A stretch of DNA of 64,000 nucleotides, taken from Bilophila sp964369665 (lineage in GTDB: Bacteria; Desulfobacterota; Desulfovibrionia; Desulfovibrionales; Desulfovibrionaceae). Both the position numbers and the translations under genes were made by a program. Below are positions 8,362 to 16,698 of this stretch, in pieces. Numbering within the stretch: the stretch's first letter is position 1; each line of letters begins with the position of its first letter. Location: positions 62,001 to 126,000 of the forward strand of contig CAYJFS010000001.1 in the NCBI GenBank assembly GCA_964369665.1. The letters run 5' to 3'. The notes under the pieces are model-generated. The model searched no databases, was not told the origin of the DNA, and saw only the letters and a program-made list of their open reading frames with translations.

Positions 8362-9645
8362 ATGACGAAAATTATCTCAGTTTTGGCTAGAGAAATTCTT
8401 GACTCTCGTGGTAATCCTACAGTTGAAGTAGAAGTAGCTCTTGAATCTGGATATGTTGGTCGAGCTGCTGTGCCTTCTGGTGCATCCACAGGATCCCGTG
8501 AAGCAATAGAAATACGTGATGGTGGTCTTAGGTATAATGGTAAAGGCGTTATTAAAGCTGTAGACAACGTAAATACTATTATTTCAGATGCTATTATAGG
8601 TATGGATGCATTAAAACAGGTGAATTTAGATATGACTTTATTGGATCTTGATGGTACTGAAAATAAGTCTCATCTTGGTGCAAATGCTATGCTGGGTGTG
8701 TCTCTTGCTACAGCAAGAGCAGCAGCGGCAGCACTAGGTCTTTCATTGTATCAATATATTGGTGGTGTAAATGCGAAATTGCTTCCAATACCACTTATGA
8801 ATGTTATTAATGGAGGTGTACATGCACCCAATAATTTAGACATCCAAGAGTTTATGCTGATGCCAGTAGGAGCAAAAACATTTCATGATGCACTCCGAAT
8901 GGGGGCTGAGGTTTTTTATACATTAAAAACAATATTAACAGCAGATGGTCATATTACAAGTGTTGGTGATGAGGGTGGTTTTGCACCAAACTTAAAGAGC
9001 CATGATGAGGCTTTTCAATATTTAGTTAAAGCCATTGAGGAGTCAGGGTATAATCCTCAGTCTGAATTTATGCTTGCAGTAGATGTTGCTGCATCTGAGT
9101 TGTATAGAAACGGCTCTTACAACTTAAGAGATGTAAAAATGCCTTTGAGTAGTGGTGATATGATAGAGTGGTTAGGTGAATTTTCTACTCGCTATCCGCT
9201 TATTTCTATAGAAGATGGTCTTGCAGAAAGTGATTGGGATGGCTGGCGTGAGCTTACTACTCAACTGGGTGATGTTGTTCAATTAGTTGGTGACGATATT
9301 TTTGTCACAAATCCTGACATATTGAGTCAGGGTATTGATGAAGGTATTGGCAACTCTATCTTGATAAAGGTAAACCAAGTTGGGACATTAACTGAAACTT
9401 TGGATACAATAGAAATTGCTAAACAGTCTGCATATACTACAATAATATCTCATAGGTCAGGAGAAACAGAAGATACATTTATTGCTGATCTTGCTGTTGG
9501 TGTAAATGCTGGCCAAATAAAAACAGGTTCTCTTTCCCGTAGTGATCGTCTTGCAAAATATAATCAATTATTACGTATAGAAGAAGAACTTAATGATTCT
9601 GCTATATACTATGGGCCTGTATTTGAAGAAAAAGTCAACAATTAG
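8362..9645 (+). CDS. eno: Enolase (phosphopyruvate hydratase)
   Basis: Enolase interconverts 2-phosphoglycerate and phosphoenolpyruvate. The 427 residues are full length. Key segments include EILDSRGNPTVEVEV, SGASTGSREAIE, VGDEGGFAPNL, SIEDGLAESDWDGW, GDDIFVTN, SILIKVNQVGTLTETL (catalytic Lys) and ISHRSGETEDTFIADLAV. A GGAGAGGA binding site precedes the ATG. It ends ten bases from the convergent GT9 gene. Confidence 0.98.
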   Translation: MTKIISVLAREILDSRGNPTVEVEVALESGYVGRAAVPSGASTGSREAIEIRDGGLRYNGKGVIKAVDNVNTIISDAIIGMDALKQVNLDMTLLDLDGTENKSHLGANAMLGVSLATARAAAAALGLSLYQYIGGVNAKLLPIPLMNVINGGVHAPNNLDIQEFMLMPVGAKTFHDALRMGAEVFYTLKTILTADGHITSVGDEGGFAPNLKSHDEAFQYLVKAIEESGYNPQSEFMLAVDVAASELYRNGSYNLRDVKMPLSSGDMIEWLGEFSTRYPLISIEDGLAESDWDGWRELTTQLGDVVQLVGDDIFVTNPDILSQGIDEGIGNSILIKVNQVGTLTETLDTIEIAKQSAYTTIISHRSGETEDTFIADLAVGVNAGQIKTGSLSRSDRLAKYNQLLRIEEELNDSAIYYGPVFEEKVNN

Positions 9646-9654
9646 AATCGTAAA

Positions 9655-10710
9655 TTATGTATTATCTTTTAAGTAACGTTGAAGCATAGGCCTAATTGCC
9701 ATGAAAACACTTTGTGGTGTACAATTATTAAGACATTTTATATGACTACATGTATTATGATTACATGGTTGGCAGGAAATATTAGCTTGAATGTGATTAT
9801 GATCTGTTGAAGGGAAAGTCCATGCTGAACTTGTTGAACCAAGTATAGTAAAAGATGGTGTATTTACAGCAACAGCAATATGTCTTGGAGCAGAACAGTT
9901 GCCAATATGTATTTGAGCTTTATGGATACATGCAGCCATTGTTCTTAATGTAAGCATATCTTTTGGTAAAAGAAGATAGCTCTGAAGTTCTTTACATGCA
10001 GAAATTGGTTGTACATATTCATATTCTCCTGGTCCCCATAAGAGAAGGAAACAAGTGCTTGGATATGCATTACAAATATCTTTCATAAGTTGGATATAAT
10101 GTTTAATAGGCCAACGTCGAGTTTTTTGTTTATGTGTGGGATCTATAGTGATTAAAAAATGGTTTATTTTTAAGCCTAATGTTATAAGAAAATTTTGTGC
10201 AGATTTTTTTTCTTCTGATGTAAGATATATACATGGTTGTTCACCATTCCAATGAATACCAAGAGGTCTTAGTATACTTGCTTTACTCATAGCAGAGTAA
10301 CCATCAATAGGTTTTATAAAGTGTGTGTAGAGTATTTTTGTATACCAAGGTGGTGCATAGGTTAGTTTAACTGGTGCACGAGAAAAGGCAACGATCCAGC
10401 GACATCTAGGTAATTGTTGGAAGTCAACAATAAGATCAAAGTTTGTTTGGGCGACATTCCAGTACCATAGTAATTCTTTTATTAAAGAAGAAAGAATTGT
10501 TTTATCTAAACTCCATATTTTGTATATATAAGGGTTTTGTTCTAAAAGAGGTACACACTTTTTTTCTGTAAGGACATGAAGTTCAGCCTGAGGATATTTT
10601 TTTTTTAGAATTTCAAAAGAAGGGGTTGCTAAGATAACATCACCAAGTTGTCGAAGTTGACATACAAGAATTTTTTTTGGAATAAATGATGTTAAACGTG
10701 CTTTATTCAT
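9655..10710 (-). CDS. Glycosyltransferase family 9 (LPS heptosyltransferase-like)
   Basis: GT9 enzymes transfer heptose from ADP-heptose to the lipopolysaccharide inner core at the cytoplasmic membrane. The Rossmann N-terminus ILVCQLRQLGDVILATPSFE and the C-terminal half with TIDPTHKQKTRRWP, LLLWGPGEYEY, HIGNCSAPRHIAVAVNTPSF and a Cys-rich CQPCNHNTCSHIKC tail match the RfaF/RfaQ type. I choose ATG 10710 (MNKARLTS, 351 residues); the open frame upstream is AT-rich noise. A run of ten A on the coding strand (T10 at 10597-10606) encodes the lysines of EILKKKYPQ. GmhB at 47 kb supports a heptose-containing core. The exact acceptor is unknown. Confidence 0.87.
   Translation of the reverse strand: MNKARLTSFIPKKILVCQLRQLGDVILATPSFEILKKKYPQAELHVLTEKKCVPLLEQNPYIYKIWSLDKTILSSLIKELLWYWNVAQTNFDLIVDFQQLPRCRWIVAFSRAPVKLTYAPPWYTKILYTHFIKPIDGYSAMSKASILRPLGIHWNGEQPCIYLTSEEKKSAQNFLITLGLKINHFLITIDPTHKQKTRRWPIKHYIQLMKDICNAYPSTCFLLLWGPGEYEYVQPISACKELQSYLLLPKDMLTLRTMAACIHKAQIHIGNCSAPRHIAVAVNTPSFTILGSTSSAWTFPSTDHNHIQANISCQPCNHNTCSHIKCLNNCTPQSVFMAIRPMLQRYLKDNT
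10597..10606 (-). repeat. A10 homopolymer inside the GT9 coding frame
   Basis: Ten A residues on the coding strand read CTA AAA AAA AAA TAT and keep the frame. Gain or loss of one base would end the protein near residue 40. It has the same 3' context (AAA TAT) as the A9 tract that breaks the beta-propeller gene at 56881. Confidence 0.9.
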
Positions 10711-10874
10711 TGTATTTATTACTAATTTATATATATACTTAATTATAAAAAATAATACTTTTGTCTTTTGAGGTTTTGGATAATGTAAAGTTATTTTTTT
10801 GTTGTGTATATAATCTTTTTTGTATGTAAATAAGAAATACAAGTGTTTTTATATATTCTAAGGTAAATTGATCT

Positions 10875-11855
10875 ATGAGTATAAGGTATTGGCTCCGTTA
10901 TTTTTTTATCATTAGTTTTTACGTATTTGTAAATGTAGTTCAGTTATATTGTAACTCAGGTTCTTATTTGGATACTACAAATAATGAAAATATGGAAACA
11001 GTACCATGTGAGCAAGACTATATTCAGTATGAGGATAAAGCTGATCATTCATCATATAATAAACAAAGTATACCTTCTGAGCCAGAATATCAGTGGACAT
11101 TTTCTTCAGACTGTTTTCCAGGGTGGGATGTACTTAATGAAGGTCTCCAGTTAGGTTGTTTTACTGGTGTAGTTAATAATAATGAATTTGAAGTTGTTAT
11201 TGTTCGTATAAACCCTTATTATTATGACTTTAGTCTGCACATGGCTTCACAGAATGGTCGAGCATTTTCATTATATGATTGGAGTCGTAGACATAATTTA
11301 GATGTAGCTATTAATGCAAGTATGTATCTTACAGATGGTTTTACTAGTACTGGTTATTTACGGAATGCAGATCATATAAATAATAGACGTATTGCATCTA
11401 AATTTGGTGCTTTTTTTGTTGCAGATCCACATAATCCAAATCTTCCTAGTGCTAATATTCTTGATCGTGACATAGATAATTGGGAAGAAATTATTCCTCA
11501 ATATAGAATTGTTATTCAAAATTTTCGTTTAATTTCTGCTGATCGGAAATTACTTTGGCGTTCAAAAAATATAGCTCATTCTATTGCTGCTGTAGCACGT
11601 GATGGTGAGGGGTGTTTACTTTTTATCCACACACGTTATCCTATGTCTGATTCAAATTTTGGTGAGCTTTTACTTTCTCTTCCTATAGATATTCGTGTTG
11701 TGATGTATGTTGAAGGTGGAAGTCAAGCAGGATTATTTTTACGTTCACCAGCTTTTACAAGATTATGGATTGGTAAACATCCTGTAGATATATTAGACAT
11801 TGATCACACATCTTCACTTTTGCCTAATATCATAGGGGTTAGAAGGAAAAAATAA
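10875..11855 (+). CDS. Secreted phosphodiester glycosidase-like (NAGPA/DUF2233) protein
   Basis: A basic N-terminus and a hydrophobic stretch (residues 6-25) form a signal peptide or anchor, followed by a low-complexity linker to about residue 75. The DUF2233 core then runs to the end: a glycine/asparagine-rich start (VAINASMYLTDGFTSTGYL), a middle IAAVARDGEGCLLFIHTRYP and a C-terminal VVMYVEGGSQAGLFL. The family includes the lysosomal 'uncovering' enzyme that removes GlcNAc from a phosphodiester, and bacterial exported relatives. Envelope location is inferred and the substrate is unknown. It is followed 25 bases later by the PFK-2-like gene, and both may be co-transcribed. Confidence 0.78.
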   Translation: MSIRYWLRYFFIISFYVFVNVVQLYCNSGSYLDTTNNENMETVPCEQDYIQYEDKADHSSYNKQSIPSEPEYQWTFSSDCFPGWDVLNEGLQLGCFTGVVNNNEFEVVIVRINPYYYDFSLHMASQNGRAFSLYDWSRRHNLDVAINASMYLTDGFTSTGYLRNADHINNRRIASKFGAFFVADPHNPNLPSANILDRDIDNWEEIIPQYRIVIQNFRLISADRKLLWRSKNIAHSIAAVARDGEGCLLFIHTRYPMSDSNFGELLLSLPIDIRVVMYVEGGSQAGLFLRSPAFTRLWIGKHPVDILDIDHTSSLLPNIIGVRRKK

Positions 11856-11880
11856 ATTTATATATAATATAGTTGGATGT

Positions 11881-13098
11881 ATGGGTATTAATGAAGCAAA
11901 ACTTTATGTTGTAATGGTAGGTTTACCTGCAAGAGGAAAGAGCACATTAGCAAAGAGAATATGTTCTGGACTTGAGCAACAAGGTATACACACGGCAATT
12001 TTTAATAATGGAGAACTACGTCGTAAATATTTCGGGGTTGAAAGTGCTTGTCCTGAATTTTTTAACCCTCAAAATATTAAAACAAAAAAATTTCGAGATC
12101 AGATTTTAAAAGATAATATGAATCAAGCTATGCATTGGCTCAATAACGGTGGTGATGTTGCTATTCTTGATGCTACAAATGGTACATTGTCTCAACGTAT
12201 AGAAATAGTTTCTAAGTTACATGATAGGGCTATATTGTTTATAGAGTGTGTCAACGAAGATCCTTTACTTTTAGAGGCATCTATTCAGCGTAAAACAAAA
12301 CTTCCAGAGTTTTCTAACATATCATCAAAAGAAGCTTTAGAGTCTTTTAAAAAGAGGTTAGCATATTATGAAAGCAGCTATGTTCCACTGAAAGAAGAAT
12401 ATTGCTGGATGCGTGTTGATGCTGTTGATAGTCGTATTTTAGATGAGTCACCATGTAATGACTTACCATACTATCCAGCAATACGTGATATTGTTGTTTC
12501 TCGATGGGTACAAGATTTGTATTTAGTCAGGCATGGAGAAACAGAGTATAATCTTGTAGGTAGGTTGGGTGGTGATCCACCATTAACAAAACAAGGTGTA
12601 TATCAAGCAGAAAAGCTTGCTGAATATTTTTCAGGGATAGAGATACCATATATTTTTACTTCTACAAAAACCCGATCAGTACAAACAGCTTTACCGCTTT
12701 TAGATACACGTAGTCATACAACACATATGGCTTTTGTTGAGTTTGATGAGATCAACGCAGGTGTCTGCGAAGGGTTTTGTTATACAGAGATACAGGAACA
12801 GATGCCACATGAGTATAAGGCACGATCAAGTAATAAATATAGCTATGTATACCCAGAAGGAGAAAGCTATGCTTTGTTAAAAGAACGAGTAGCACAAGGG
12901 TTACGTCGAGCATTGTTTATTGCTGGAGAAGGAACATTAATGATTATTGGTCATCAAGCTATCAATAGGACAATTTTATCACTATTTTTATTTCAAAGAC
13001 CAGAAGATGTTCCGTATACCTACATTCCTCAAAATCAATTCTATCATATTACAATAACACAACAGAGAAAACTTTTTGAAATGATCCGATATGTATAG
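11881..13098 (+). CDS. Bifunctional 6-phosphofructo-2-kinase/fructose-2,6-bisphosphatase-like protein
   Basis: Two domains are in the eukaryotic PFKFB order. The kinase domain (about 1-205) has the Walker A GLPARGKST, then FNNGELRRKYFG and the Walker B-like VAILDATNGT. The histidine phosphatase domain (about 215-405) has LVRHGETEYNLVGRLGGDPPL with the nucleophilic His, GVCEGFCYTEI, YPEGESYALLKERV, and a second active-site His in IIGHQAINR. In eukaryotes this protein sets fructose-2,6-bisphosphate and so glycolytic flux. Bacterial copies are uncommon and their product is not well established; mannosylglycerate- or sugar-kinase-like roles are also possible. Confidence 0.85.
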   Translation: MGINEAKLYVVMVGLPARGKSTLAKRICSGLEQQGIHTAIFNNGELRRKYFGVESACPEFFNPQNIKTKKFRDQILKDNMNQAMHWLNNGGDVAILDATNGTLSQRIEIVSKLHDRAILFIECVNEDPLLLEASIQRKTKLPEFSNISSKEALESFKKRLAYYESSYVPLKEEYCWMRVDAVDSRILDESPCNDLPYYPAIRDIVVSRWVQDLYLVRHGETEYNLVGRLGGDPPLTKQGVYQAEKLAEYFSGIEIPYIFTSTKTRSVQTALPLLDTRSHTTHMAFVEFDEINAGVCEGFCYTEIQEQMPHEYKARSSNKYSYVYPEGESYALLKERVAQGLRRALFIAGEGTLMIIGHQAINRTILSLFLFQRPEDVPYTYIPQNQFYHITITQQRKLFEMIRYV

Positions 13099-13122
13099 TA
13101 TATATGTCGTGTTTATGATAGC

Positions 13123-13140
13123 CAATAAATGCTTTTATTG
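13123..13140. terminator. Possible bidirectional hairpin between convergent genes
   Basis: CAATAAA and TTTATTG form a perfect 7-bp stem about a TGCT loop, between the convergent PFK-2-like and TPR genes. The stem is AT-rich and the T tracts are weak, so termination is only suggested by position. Confidence 0.3.
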
Positions 13141-13141
13141 A

Positions 13142-14410
13142 TTAAGAGATTTTTTTGTTTTTTAATGAATGTAGTAGATAATTTGTATATTTAAAAACAC
13201 TAATGAATTCTTGGATTTTTGGAGCAAAATTTAGTACTTTAGATGGTTCTAATTTTTTCATTAAAAACTGTTCTATGTTTTCAGGTCGTTCATTTTGTTT
13301 TTTATTTTTTTCTTTCGGTTTATTGCTTAAGAGAAATATATGTTTTTCTGTGTTAGTAGGTATACTTATAGATAGTTGTTTTTTTTCTCTTTCATATTTA
13401 GGTATAGATTGCTCTAAATAATTCGTTATTTTTTCTGTTAAAATAGTATCTCCAAGTTTTAAAAGACAACTTTTCAATTTTTGTATAGTTTTGTATGGGC
13501 TATATGTTTTTAAACATCCATGAAGAAGTTTTTCATACATATAGTCATCTTGATCAGATGATATTCTTCCTGCCATAATTGCTTGTGCTGCTTTTGACAC
13601 AGAACCATCAGATAGAAAATGGTATGCTTTATCATATAGCGGGTTTGATTGACTATCTAAAGCTAACATTAAGCGTTTATTAATATTTTTAGCTTGATTC
13701 CATTGTTGTTTTTCTACATATATAGATAAAAGAGTATTCAATATTTCTATGTATTCCTTTATATACCCTTGTTCTTTCCATGCAATAGAAAGCGCTAGTA
13801 ATGCATTTGTATGTTTGGGTTCCATTTTTATTACATATTGTAATTGTATAATACCATCTTTGAAATTTTTTTCTTTAATTGCTTTTAGACCTGATATGTA
13901 CGCATCATGTATTGTTAATTTTTTGTTAGGATAGGTTTCTTTTTTTAGATGTTGTATTTTTTTTTCAAATAGTGTTGTGTCGGATTGTATGGAAGGATTT
14001 TGTATTGATTTTTGTGCAATAGATATGGCTTTTATAAGTTCTTGATTAGAATAGGGTAAATTGAGGAACACATGTTTTGTATTACTAGGTATTATAGTAG
14101 GCTTGGGTGTTAATATAAGGGTTGGTATAGTTGTAAAATATGGATGAAGTTCTAGCAGTTGTATAAAAGAAATCCCACTCATATCTTTTAGTTGGTCATG
14201 ACAAAGAATAATGTTTGGTAATTTTTGTTGATGTATATACTTTTCATGAAGCATAGAAGCAGCTTTTATACCTTCATCCATAAAGAGTATATTTTTGATA
14301 TTATTGTTAGAGAGTATTTGATAATCATCGGCAGCAAAATTTTTTTCTTTTGCTAGAAGCAGCACATAAGATTCATGCTCTAAGGTACTATTTTGTTCTG
14401 GTTCTTCCAT
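13142..14410 (-). CDS. TPR protein with degenerate response-regulator receiver domain
   Basis: Residues about 15-130 follow a receiver fold: strand VLLLAKEKN, PNIILCHDQLKDMSG, PTLILTPKPT. By alignment to the usual ILLDxxxPDMSG pattern, His occupies the phosphoacceptor Asp position, and the N-terminal acidic pair is absent, so phosphorylation as in CheY is unlikely. The conserved Lys (LTPKP) remains. TPR-like helices follow from about 165 (KKLTIHDAYISGLKAIKEKNFKDGII, then ALLALSIAWKEQGYIKEYIEIL). The C-terminal 90 residues are lysine-rich. It is probably a cytoplasmic scaffold or signalling protein; no partner is adjacent. Confidence 0.7.
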   Translation of the reverse strand: MEEPEQNSTLEHESYVLLLAKEKNFAADDYQILSNNNIKNILFMDEGIKAASMLHEKYIHQQKLPNIILCHDQLKDMSGISFIQLLELHPYFTTIPTLILTPKPTIIPSNTKHVFLNLPYSNQELIKAISIAQKSIQNPSIQSDTTLFEKKIQHLKKETYPNKKLTIHDAYISGLKAIKEKNFKDGIIQLQYVIKMEPKHTNALLALSIAWKEQGYIKEYIEILNTLLSIYVEKQQWNQAKNINKRLMLALDSQSNPLYDKAYHFLSDGSVSKAAQAIMAGRISSDQDDYMYEKLLHGCLKTYSPYKTIQKLKSCLLKLGDTILTEKITNYLEQSIPKYEREKKQLSISIPTNTEKHIFLLSNKPKEKNKKQNERPENIEQFLMKKLEPSKVLNFAPKIQEFISVFKYTNYLLHSLKNKKIS

Positions 14411-14495
14411 AGTATGGTTTTATTTTTATAGATATAGTATTTTAAGATAGTAAATTACTATATGAAGAGTTTGTTTATAATCAATCATGGTATAT

Positions 14496-14741
14496 TTAAT
14501 GATGAAATCTCCATATATCTTGAAGATCTATTATGGTGTTTGTAATAAATGGGAGTTCTGTATAGTAAAGAGCACCAATAGGGATATCATATAGTTCTTG
14601 CAGTTTAGCAAATTCCTGGTGTAGAGGGCTATATTTAACCCACATAGGTGTTATGACCCAAAGGAGTAGCCATATAGAGAATATGCATAAAGTTAGTTTT
14701 ATATACTTATAAAGAGTATTTTGCATCATAGTAAATAGCAT
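14496..14741 (-). CDS. Small membrane protein downstream of the YeiH-type transporter
   Basis: About 81 residues: a short start, one hydrophobic segment (YIKLTLCIFSIWLLLWVITP) and a C-terminal domain ending in ELYDIPIGALYYTELP and an aspartate/isoleucine-rich tail. I place the start at ATG 14741, eight bases after the transporter stop; the frame runs open upstream inside the transporter, but that part is shadow. No clear binding site exists, so coupling to transporter translation is likely. Function unknown, perhaps an accessory subunit. Confidence 0.55.
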   Translation of the reverse strand: MLFTMMQNTLYKYIKLTLCIFSIWLLLWVITPMWVKYSPLHQEFAKLQELYDIPIGALYYTELPFITNTIIDLQDIWRFHH

Positions 14742-14749
14742 TAGTAGTA

Positions 14750-16480
14750 TTAAATTTTTGCTGTAATTTCTGGGAATATAATATAGAACATAAGATATGC
14801 CATTGCTAAAGTAATTAAAAGGTTTAAGCTTTGACCACATACATAGAGAGTAAGAGGTTTCCCACCTTTTAGATAATGTGTAAGTTCACGAAAGTTTGTG
14901 CTAAGACCAATAGCAGCAAATGCTAATACAAAGAACCATGTTCGAATATCTTTTTCGAAGCCATTAATAACACCTTTACTAATAAGGGTTGAACTGAGAT
15001 CTGGTCCAAGGTTTGTGCTGTAGATAGAGAATATGATAGATGCAACAAGAAAACCAATGACAAATTTAGGGAAACGATGCCAAATTTCCATAACTCCAAC
15101 AGTTCTACCACCAGTGCGTTCTACACTCATACACCAATATACAGCTACTCCAAAAGCAGTTACACCAATCAGGATGTTTTGAATCATTTTAATAGTTGCA
15201 GCGACATACATAGCTTTAGAGCCTAAAACAGCTCCAGCTGCAGCAACAGCTCCTGTAGCGTCTATAGTACCACCAATCCATGCTCCTCCAAGTACTTCAG
15301 GCATACCAACAGCTTTAATAAATGCAGGCATAATTATCATCATAATGGCAGTAAATGTAAGTGAGAGTCCTAATGCAAGTGTCAATTCTTCTTTTTTTGC
15401 TCGGCATGCTGATGCTGTAGCAATGGCCGCAGAAGTACCACATACAGACATATCTGCTGAAATAACTATATTCAATGTTGGTGAACTCATTTTAAGAATT
15501 TTTTGTCCAAAAATATATGTAGAAATAAGAATGATTGGTGTTACTACCCAAGTAACAAAAATTCCAGGAATACCTATTGCTATTATTTTATCTAGAAGGA
15601 TTTCTGCTCCAAGTAGTACTAAACCTGTTTTTATAAAGTATTCTACTTCAAGTGCAGGTTTTATCCATTTGGGGGTTCCAATTGTATTGGCAATAATTAT
15701 ACCAATAATAATAGCCCATGGTTCAACACCAATACCATAATATTTCATTGTTGATTGAGCACCCATACACATTGCTATAATAGCTATGGAAAAGACACCA
15801 ATAAATCCAAGTGCAAATTTAAAAACATTTTTACCCATAAAAAAGATACCAATACTAAATAATATAATGAAGATGATACAAAGTATTGGGAGTGATAAAA
15901 ATATATTATATGCAGAGGTTTTTTTAGATATTTTTTTATAAGCAGAGTCTGCTTTTTGCCAGGTATTAATAGCAGATGTAGCTTCATTATTGAGTTCAGA
16001 GTTTTGATAGTTTTCAGATGCAGCTTTTTTTTCAGCAAGTTGAGCAAATTGATAGGTTTGTTGAAGTGTTTCTTGTGCAGCTAATATTTTTTCTTTTTTG
16101 CTATTATTAATTTCAATAGATGCTTCTTTGCTAAGATAAAAAGATGACAGAAGGTCATTGCTCCAACTAGAAGGCTTTTTTAAAAAATTTTTTATAATTT
16201 GAGCAATAGGTAGTTTTTCTCCAAGAATACTTTTTTTAATGTTTTGTGCTTCAATATATGCAATCGTTTTGAAAGGTGCTTTTTGTGCCTCTTGTTCAAT
16301 AACAATATTGCTTAAAGTAATTGTTTCTTCATAGTTTTGTGGAGCATTATATATAAATACATATATAGCAAAGATTAGAAGAGCAAAACCAAGCCAGACT
16401 GCCCAATAGTCCTCTTTTTTCCATAGGTCTGACCATGATGATTCTCCATTATCAATAACGATATTTTTTTCATTAGTCAT
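14750..16480 (-). CDS. YeiH family putative sulfate exporter/anion transporter with N-terminal extension
   Basis: The C-terminal 380 residues carry the family marks: GVEPWAIIIGIIIANTIGTP, FIKTGLVLLGAEILL, the repeat-like ADMSVCGTSAAIATASACRAKKEE, GGAWIGGTIDATGAVAAAGAVLG and FAAIGLSTNFREL. About ten membrane segments are expected. Before this lies a first membrane helix (about 25-45) and a 145-residue soluble, alanine/glutamine-rich segment (about 46-190) with coiled-coil character (QETLQQTYQFAQLAEKKAA). The substrate of this family is not firmly known; sulfate or sulfonate export has been proposed. ATG 16480 is chosen for the AAGGAG ten bases upstream. Confidence 0.82.
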   Translation of the reverse strand: MTNEKNIVIDNGESSWSDLWKKEDYWAVWLGFALLIFAIYVFIYNAPQNYEETITLSNIVIEQEAQKAPFKTIAYIEAQNIKKSILGEKLPIAQIIKNFLKKPSSWSNDLLSSFYLSKEASIEINNSKKEKILAAQETLQQTYQFAQLAEKKAASENYQNSELNNEATSAINTWQKADSAYKKISKKTSAYNIFLSLPILCIIFIILFSIGIFFMGKNVFKFALGFIGVFSIAIIAMCMGAQSTMKYYGIGVEPWAIIIGIIIANTIGTPKWIKPALEVEYFIKTGLVLLGAEILLDKIIAIGIPGIFVTWVVTPIILISTYIFGQKILKMSSPTLNIVISADMSVCGTSAAIATASACRAKKEELTLALGLSLTFTAIMMIIMPAFIKAVGMPEVLGGAWIGGTIDATGAVAAAGAVLGSKAMYVAATIKMIQNILIGVTAFGVAVYWCMSVERTGGRTVGVMEIWHRFPKFVIGFLVASIIFSIYSTNLGPDLSSTLISKGVINGFEKDIRTWFFVLAFAAIGLSTNFRELTHYLKGGKPLTLYVCGQSLNLLITLAMAYLMFYIIFPEITAKI

Positions 16481-16698
16481 ACTTAAGGTACTCCTTACAT
16501 ATAATATACATAATGACAATATCAATAGACAATAGAATTAAAAGTTACCATAGTAGATAGGTATAGTGAATATCTTACTATAAATATTTTAGTGTTATAT
16601 TGTCGTTTATTGTATATGAATAGAGTATATCAGTGTTTCTTAGAGTATAACGAATATATTTTTATTTATATATCATAATACTATTATGATATAACTAG

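Noticed and set aside
15345..15740. Plus-strand 131-codon frame opposite the YeiH transporter
   Set aside because: Mirror of the transporter helices; no binding site.
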